Made by a program: the position numbers and the translations under genes. The notes below the pieces were generated by a model. That model did not search any database. It had not been told where the DNA came from and saw only the letters and a list, made by a program, of their open reading frames with translations. Positions 58,958 through 64,000 of a stretch of 64,000 nucleotides of DNA are shown piece by piece. Within the stretch, counting starts at the first letter, position 1. Each line of letters begins with the position of its first letter. The stretch is from Rhabditophanes sp. KR3021 (lineage: Eukaryota; Nematoda; Chromadorea; Rhabditida; Alloionematidae). Location of the stretch: the NCBI GenBank assembly GCA_963281155.1, contig CAUJLY010000006.1, positions 9,486,001 through 9,550,000 of the forward strand, written 5' to 3'.

Positions 58958-60431
58958 TTATTCTGGAGTAAGTGCGTCACATTTACTTACTTTTGGAATA
59001 CATTCGGGCATTGCATGAATCAATACAATTGTTTGTATGTTGCACAGATCATTTCCGACTTCCTTACCACAATAAAATTTAAATACACTTGAAGAACATT
59101 TAGTGAAAGAATTCTGAGCAATGCATATTTCGATTTTTTTTTCCATATCATCTACACGTTGTTCTGTACATTTTTTGGCTTCTTCTTTACCCTTTGTTCT
59201 TCCGATACTCATAATGCAATCAAAATAATTAATTGCAATATTGTAACCTTTTCCGCATTGATAATCAGAAGCAAAGTAATCAATGATATAATTTACACTA
59301 TGTTTTTCGTTTTTTGAAAAAATTTGAGGCAAGTCTTTTTTGTTAATACATGCAGAGTTAGGTCCAATGCAGTTTGAGAATTTACTTTGAACTGCACATC
59401 CTTTTTTTATACCTGTTTTTGTAGATTCAGGTGTAATTTTTCCTCTTTTTGTACTAAATGTAAAATAATCTGGCAAAGCATTATCAGGTCCCAAAGTCAA
59501 ATTATAATTTGCAAAAAAAGTTGAATAACATTTTCTGATGCTCTGTAAAGATTTAAAAAATATTAGTGGTCTGACAAAGGATATAATACATGTTTTTCAA
59601 TTGTCTTATACGACAAATAGTTGAATTACTCAATTTTAGATCTACTATCAAGTTAACTGATCATAATAATTTATGTTGAATTTTACACAGTCGTTTAGAC
59701 ACTTTTAATAACACTGCCTAACCCTGGTAAATGGAAGTCAACGGAATAGTTGGCTTGTTTCACTGTTGTAAGTTTATAACTATCGAACATTGTAAATCTA
59801 ACTTTTAGAGGCAATATGGAAATGAAAGAGACACAGTTAAAGGTGCATATTGGAAGTTAAATACGGTTCTTCACTACATGTTCCATGAAACATCAAGATG
59901 AAGGGAAACTTACTCATCATTATTCAGATGAAAGAGTTAGGATTGGCTTTCAAGAACAAAATATGAATTATAGCCTTAATAATGCTTACATTATTTAAGA
60001 TAATACTGTTTTGTTTCAACTGGCTGTTTAAGATACCGTTAAATTTATATTCATTCATTAGAATATTGGCTTTTTAGCTAAGAAAATGTGTGTTAATCGA
60101 GACAAACCAGGTTTGCCATTGGAAATGAATTGGAGCATATTGAACTGGCAAAGACATCTTTAGAGGACTCTATTTCTTCTAAAGTTTACCTAAGATCAGT
60201 ATTGGCAATCACACCAAAAAAGCAAAAACATTGTGTTAAAATGAATATTAAGCATCAAATTAGATCTTTTAATATATTTTAAGAAAATTATTCAATGTTT
60301 AAATGAATAAAATTATTTCTTACATCAAATTCTTTTGGATTGCAATCTTCCGCAGTTGCAGTGATGGCTAGAAAGTAATAGCTAGTAAAATAGGTGTTTT
60401 CATGTTTTTCAAACGATAAATTATCTACCAT
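58958..60431 (-). CDS. Secreted Cys-rich DUF19 (T20D4.11)-like protein, 5' end uncertain
   Basis: Last exon 59542-58958 encodes about 195 residues with 12 Cys in a pattern like the nematode DUF19/T20D4.11 domain (GCAVQSKFSNCIGPNSAC, DYQCGKGYNIAINYFDC, EKKIEICIAQNSFTKCSSSV, KFYCGK, LCNIQ, PECIPKVSKC). The first exon ends at 60324 (GAT before GTAAGAAA). An excellent signal peptide starts at ATG 60403 (MKTPILLAIT, continuing LAITATAEDC), but one base is missing inside it. An uninterrupted alternative starts at ATG 60431 but gives a poor signal. The intron (about 780 nt) is the longest in the window. Function is unknown; the family is secreted. Confidence 0.65.
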
Positions 60432-60942
60432 TTTCGGTCCTGAAATAGTATTCTTTCAGTGCTGTTATTCAAAACAAAGATGATAAATAATTTAAAATCA
60501 TCGTTGTAGTTCATGATGAATAATCCCTTTTTCAAACAACTACTACATATAAAAACTCATGAAATAATATTTATTATATCAAAATTTCGATGTTCTGCCA
60601 TCATATCGCTTTTTCTACAAAAGTCAAATAATAGTTTTTATTGATAAAAATATTTATTTAGATTAATCATACAATTAATTCTTCATTTGCACAATTTGTT
60701 GTTATTTCTTCAATTCTTTTTTTGACTGCCTTTCCTCATGGTATATCAATATTTAAAAGAACTGTTAACTACTAAGCAGCTAATTTTAAACTCTACAAAA
60801 CGGCTGATTGCAATTCTGACAGTCACAGAATATGTTTTTAAAAAGCAGAAAATATAATTGACTAATAAACTGAATTTATGTAATATAGTAAGAAATGTAA
60901 AGTTTTATTGCAATAATTATGCATAACTTTCCTAATATTTAA
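60432..60942. other. Intergenic, nothing recognised
   Basis: Short AT-rich gap between two minus-strand genes. Confidence 0.5.
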
Positions 60943-62653
60943 TTAATGAGACTGGTTTTTCCTTTCACCAGACTCGGGATTTGCAATTTCATTGAATCTG
61001 GATGCATTTTCGCAATTTTTGTACATTTCTGGAGAAATCAACTTGAAGTGGCTTTTCTAAATTAAGTACATATTAAATAGGTATTATCTTATGCCAAACA
61101 TACGTATTCCTCTATTGTGACGATTGAACTATAAAGTTTTCCCGAAATGGTAGTTTGAGGGAATAAAGTCTCAATGCAAGCTTGAATGTATGGGATAAAA
61201 TGAGTTATAAACAAATTTGCACATCTTGGAACAAATGGCAAGTTATCTGTGGAATATAAGTTATCTAACCATCCAAATATCTGCGTCAATGATTTTTTAA
61301 TCACCATTAGAATATTGTTCATATGAGAAGGCAACAAAAAATGATTTAAATCATTTAATGTTCTTACAACTTCTTGTCCATAGGCACAAAGATCATCCCA
61401 AACACATAATTCTAAAGGGCACTCAATCAACGCATTATCTCTTTCCTTAAAACTTCCAATCATTTTAGCTACACTTTCTTCTGGTAAAATATTTAATCTA
61501 GTAACAGCACACAATTTCTTAGTTGAGGAATCTATGTTATTGGCCAGATAGTTCAAAACAATTTGAGTGAACCTGTGAGCAATGATATTTTGAAAATCCA
61601 ACCCAATACGACTGAAAGTCAAAGAGCAATTGACCAATTTGTTATAGATTCCATCAATATCAATTACCTTTTGATTCTTTTCTATTCCATTAAGGTGCTC
61701 AAAGATTCTATTGATATTATGGAGGGCCCACGAATGCAACAAAAACGACTGCGAACCCGCATTCCAAGTTTTCCATGCTTTCAAATCACCTTTTCTCGTG
61801 ATATTTGTGTCAGGAAAAACAGCAAGATACAAAACAATCGTATCATGCATGCAATCACGGAATATGTCAATCATTTTGAAGTGAAATTCCGAATCATCCG
61901 TTATATTTGCTATTAACTTTTCCAGATAAAGATCACGATATTGGAGAAGCGATGTTTTGAGCTGAGTATTTGTAACAAATGGTATTTGACGGATACTACT
62001 GATTATTTTGATACTTGTAGCCAAATCTATTGGTGATGCAAATTTGTTGAAAAGTTCATCTAACAGAACAAATCTTGATTCTATTAATCTTTCTGCTACG
62101 GATTGTACAATGGCTTTTTCGGTTAGTCTGTTTCTACTCAGTTCAAGTGCAAATTTTGTTAGAAGATATGCACTTTCATAATATCCGGAATGAACACATT
62201 TATCCATAAGTTTCGGCAAAGTAATTAGTTGACGTGCTACTGACTCGTTTGATTGCAAATTTTGCAACGTTTCGAGTTCAGTATTAATTTTTTCATTAGA
62301 TTCCGTAAAATCAACGATACTTTGGTTAATCGTTTGAAGGTCTGTGGAGGAAGACTTCATAAATTGCTCCAATTCTACAATCTAAATGAATTATATTCTA
62401 CAATTGCCGAATAATGATCAATTTGCTTACCGTTTCCAAACAGACATGTGATGTTCTACTGGCATCAGCATATGTCTTGTAGTTTGAAAAAGCCAAATGA
62501 TTTAAATTTTCTTTTAAATCGTCCCAGCATTGTGATAGAAAGTATTTCTCGGTTTCTAGAAAGGTAATTATGCATTAGTAGTTGAATTTAAAACTTACTC
62601 AAATCAGCATAGCTCCAGTTTTGATAGTTTTCCTTTTGTGAACTTGATTGCAT
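60943..62653 (-). CDS. cogc-8: COG8, subunit of the conserved oligomeric Golgi tethering complex
   Basis: Four exons (62653-62599, 62555-62431, 62381-61104, 61056-60943) give 523 aa. Family landmarks: LPKLMDKCVHSGYYESAYLL, SIRQIPFVTNTQLKTSLLQY, SFLLHSWALHNINRIFEHL, NCSLTFSRIGLDFQNIIAHR and FLLPSHMNNILMVI, all in the order seen in COG8/Dor1. The N-terminus carries the coiled-coil part (KYFLSQCWDDLKENL, HVCLETIVELEQF). COG tethers retrograde intra-Golgi vesicles and maintains glycosylation enzymes; COG8 bridges the two lobes. The last short exon (EMYKNCENASRF) is missed if the frame is simply read to the first stop after EEYVCLA. Confidence 0.93.
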
Positions 62654-63788
62654 ATTAATTTAATAGTATCTGCTTTGAAATATACTTGTTGATATTCAAA
62701 ATTTCGGATCAAAACAAATATAATCAAGCAATGTGTGACGCGTAACAATTTTGCAAACAAATACTATCTTGACACGGTAAATTTTGGAAACAAATGTCTT
62801 TGCAAATTTGAATTTCAAATATATCTAACTTGCTATAAAATAATTAAATCAGTAAGCCTTAATAAAATTTATTAACACTGCCATTAAATCTTAAAGAACT
62901 CAAATAATGAAAACACCTAGACTTTTCTAAGCAATACATCTGTCGGAAATATTTGTCAAAGATCAACTGATAAACAAACCAAAGGACGCTAAAAATGTGA
63001 TGACAGTGAAACCAATTGATAAAAAGGTTCCATACTTATTAAATTCTTCTAGTGGCATGGAATAACTTTGGTTTTTCAGGTCAAAGTAATTCAACTTTAC
63101 TAAACCAAGTTTCATTTCCAGCTATTAGTTAAGTATACTAATAACAAATTGGAATGGTACCTTTATTTTTATAATTGAGTAACATTGATCTTTTTGCATC
63201 TAACTACAGTAATATTAGATTGTCTATTTAAATAACGAATATCTTCTATTAGATGTGCTTTATCCAAAATATATCATGACCGTCTTCTTCATACATATGG
63301 GTCAATACAAAGAATGTAGTTTTCTTTTTTGAACTGACTAAGGTTGTTTACAAATGCAAAGTTAGTATTCCATGTGAATTCTGAATCAAATTTTGAAATG
63401 AGGTTGAAAATTTTTTAATAATGGAAAAATTATTATTTAATCAACAAATTACAAAACTCATTGCGAGCTAATAAATTAAACATGCAAGTCTCCACCTTTA
63501 CAGATTCCTTTTGTGTCAAAACTGTTATATTCAAGCTGGTTGAAAATTAGATGCTCTCTTAATAAGTAAATAGTTTGCAGGATTGGTAATGAAAGATATT
63601 CTTGAACTAAATATTAAAATGGTCTTCGTATTTAATGGAAAGCAGTTTCTTCAAGTGGAAAAATGTCGTTCAAGATTATTTGCTTTGCTATAAATGGTAG
63701 TACATGGAAGATTAAATACCACGGCTGTCGACATGCTTCTTTTATTATAAATCAAATAAGAGTAAGTTATGACATGTATTTATATGTA
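62654..63788. other. Intergenic with one possible micro-ORF
   Basis: Contains a 31-codon minus-strand ORF at 62963-63058 encoding a single hydrophobic helix (see findings). Otherwise AT-rich without recognised features. Confidence 0.4.
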
Positions 63789-64000
63789 TTAGAATCGTTG
63801 TAGAGCCCTCTTAGTAAATTCAATTAGAATGTCAATATTATTGTGAACGTCAGGCAAGTTTTTAATCTTCTTTATAGATATAAAGTATTCTATCAAGCCC
63901 ATATCACTACTTGCGCAAATTTCTTTTTTTAAAAGTCTAATATTTGATACCATCTTCATGTTAACTATGCAATATATTTCATCACCTATTTCGTCGGTAT
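63789..64000 (-). CDS. 3' end of an unidentified gene (partial)
   Basis: Minus-strand frame open from the window edge for 69 sense codons to a TAA at 63791-63789. The peptide has mixed, protein-like composition (EIGDEIYCIVNMKMVSNI, KKIKNLPDVHNNIDILIEFT, ending ALQRF) and is probably helical. I cannot assign a family. The gene would start beyond 64000. Confidence 0.45.
   Translation of the reverse strand, partial: TDEIGDEIYCIVNMKMVSNIRLLKKEICASSDMGLIEYFISIKKIKNLPDVHNNIDILIEFTKRALQRF

Noticed and set aside
1..64000. tRNA, rRNA, CRISPR, insertion sequence or transposon
   Set aside because: No B-box-like GGTTCGANTCC with a matching A-box, no ribosomal motifs, no spaced identical repeats and no transposase or reverse-transcriptase frame were seen. 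Small non-coding RNAs cannot be excluded by eye.

Overview
The window looks like genomic DNA from a nematode. It is AT-rich, has one to eleven exons per gene, and most introns are about 38-60 nt with GT..AG ends and a T-rich TTTAG/TTCAG acceptor. The gene content is also nematode-like: a ShKT-peroxidase, a DB-module protein, a DUF19-like secreted protein, an NRF-6-type acyltransferase, a rapsyn homologue (RPY-1), and an EGF/VWA secreted protein resembling the C. elegans IRG-7 group. I cannot name the species. The families suggest a rhabditid-type nematode (clade IV or V), which is an inference. No virus, transposon, CRISPR array, rRNA or tRNA was recognised.

Layout. 1-4.3 kb, + strand: the 3' part of an EGF/VWA secreted protein, then a small secreted protein. 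4.5-24.7 kb, nearly all - strand: an orphan RS-rich exon, ShKT heme peroxidase, ML-domain lipid-binding protein, a full P-glycoprotein (11 exons, one of 12 nt), an acidic type I membrane protein, a small coiled-coil protein, a DB-module protein, two tiny secreted proteins and a transgelin/calponin-like protein. 26.4-32.3 kb, + strand: small secreted protein, class 2 lipase, C-terminally short M1 aminopeptidase. 33.6-38.9 kb, - strand: a Cys-loop ligand-gated channel with a very long extracellular N-terminus, next to rpy-1. 38.9-45.5 kb: a 6.5 kb gene desert. 45.5-50.6 kb, + strand: Aralar-type mitochondrial carrier and NRF-type acyltransferase. 50.7-53.6 kb: a divergent pair, the C-terminal half of Hrs (-) and mrpl-46 (+). 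57.4-64.0 kb: small heat-shock protein (+), then DUF19-like, cogc-8 and the 3' end of an unidentified gene (all -).

How the genes relate. Most genes are independent and I see no operon that makes functional sense. The one suggestive pair is the ligand-gated channel and rapsyn, a receptor-clustering scaffold, lying head-to-tail about 0.9 kb apart. Secreted digestive or cuticular functions are common (peroxidase, lipase, aminopeptidase, ML protein, DB, DUF19 and several orphan secreted peptides).

Quality. In four genes (EGF/VWA, P-glycoprotein, Hrs, DUF19-like) a single base breaks an otherwise good reading frame, in three of them at a short A run. Base-level assembly errors are the simplest explanation, so these loci should be checked against reads before being called pseudogenes. 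The most interesting biology is the channel's roughly 400-residue extension with a furin-like RRKR site, the Hrs gene without its VHS/FYVE head, the 12-nt microexon in the P-glycoprotein D-loop, and a GC-AG intron in rpy-1.
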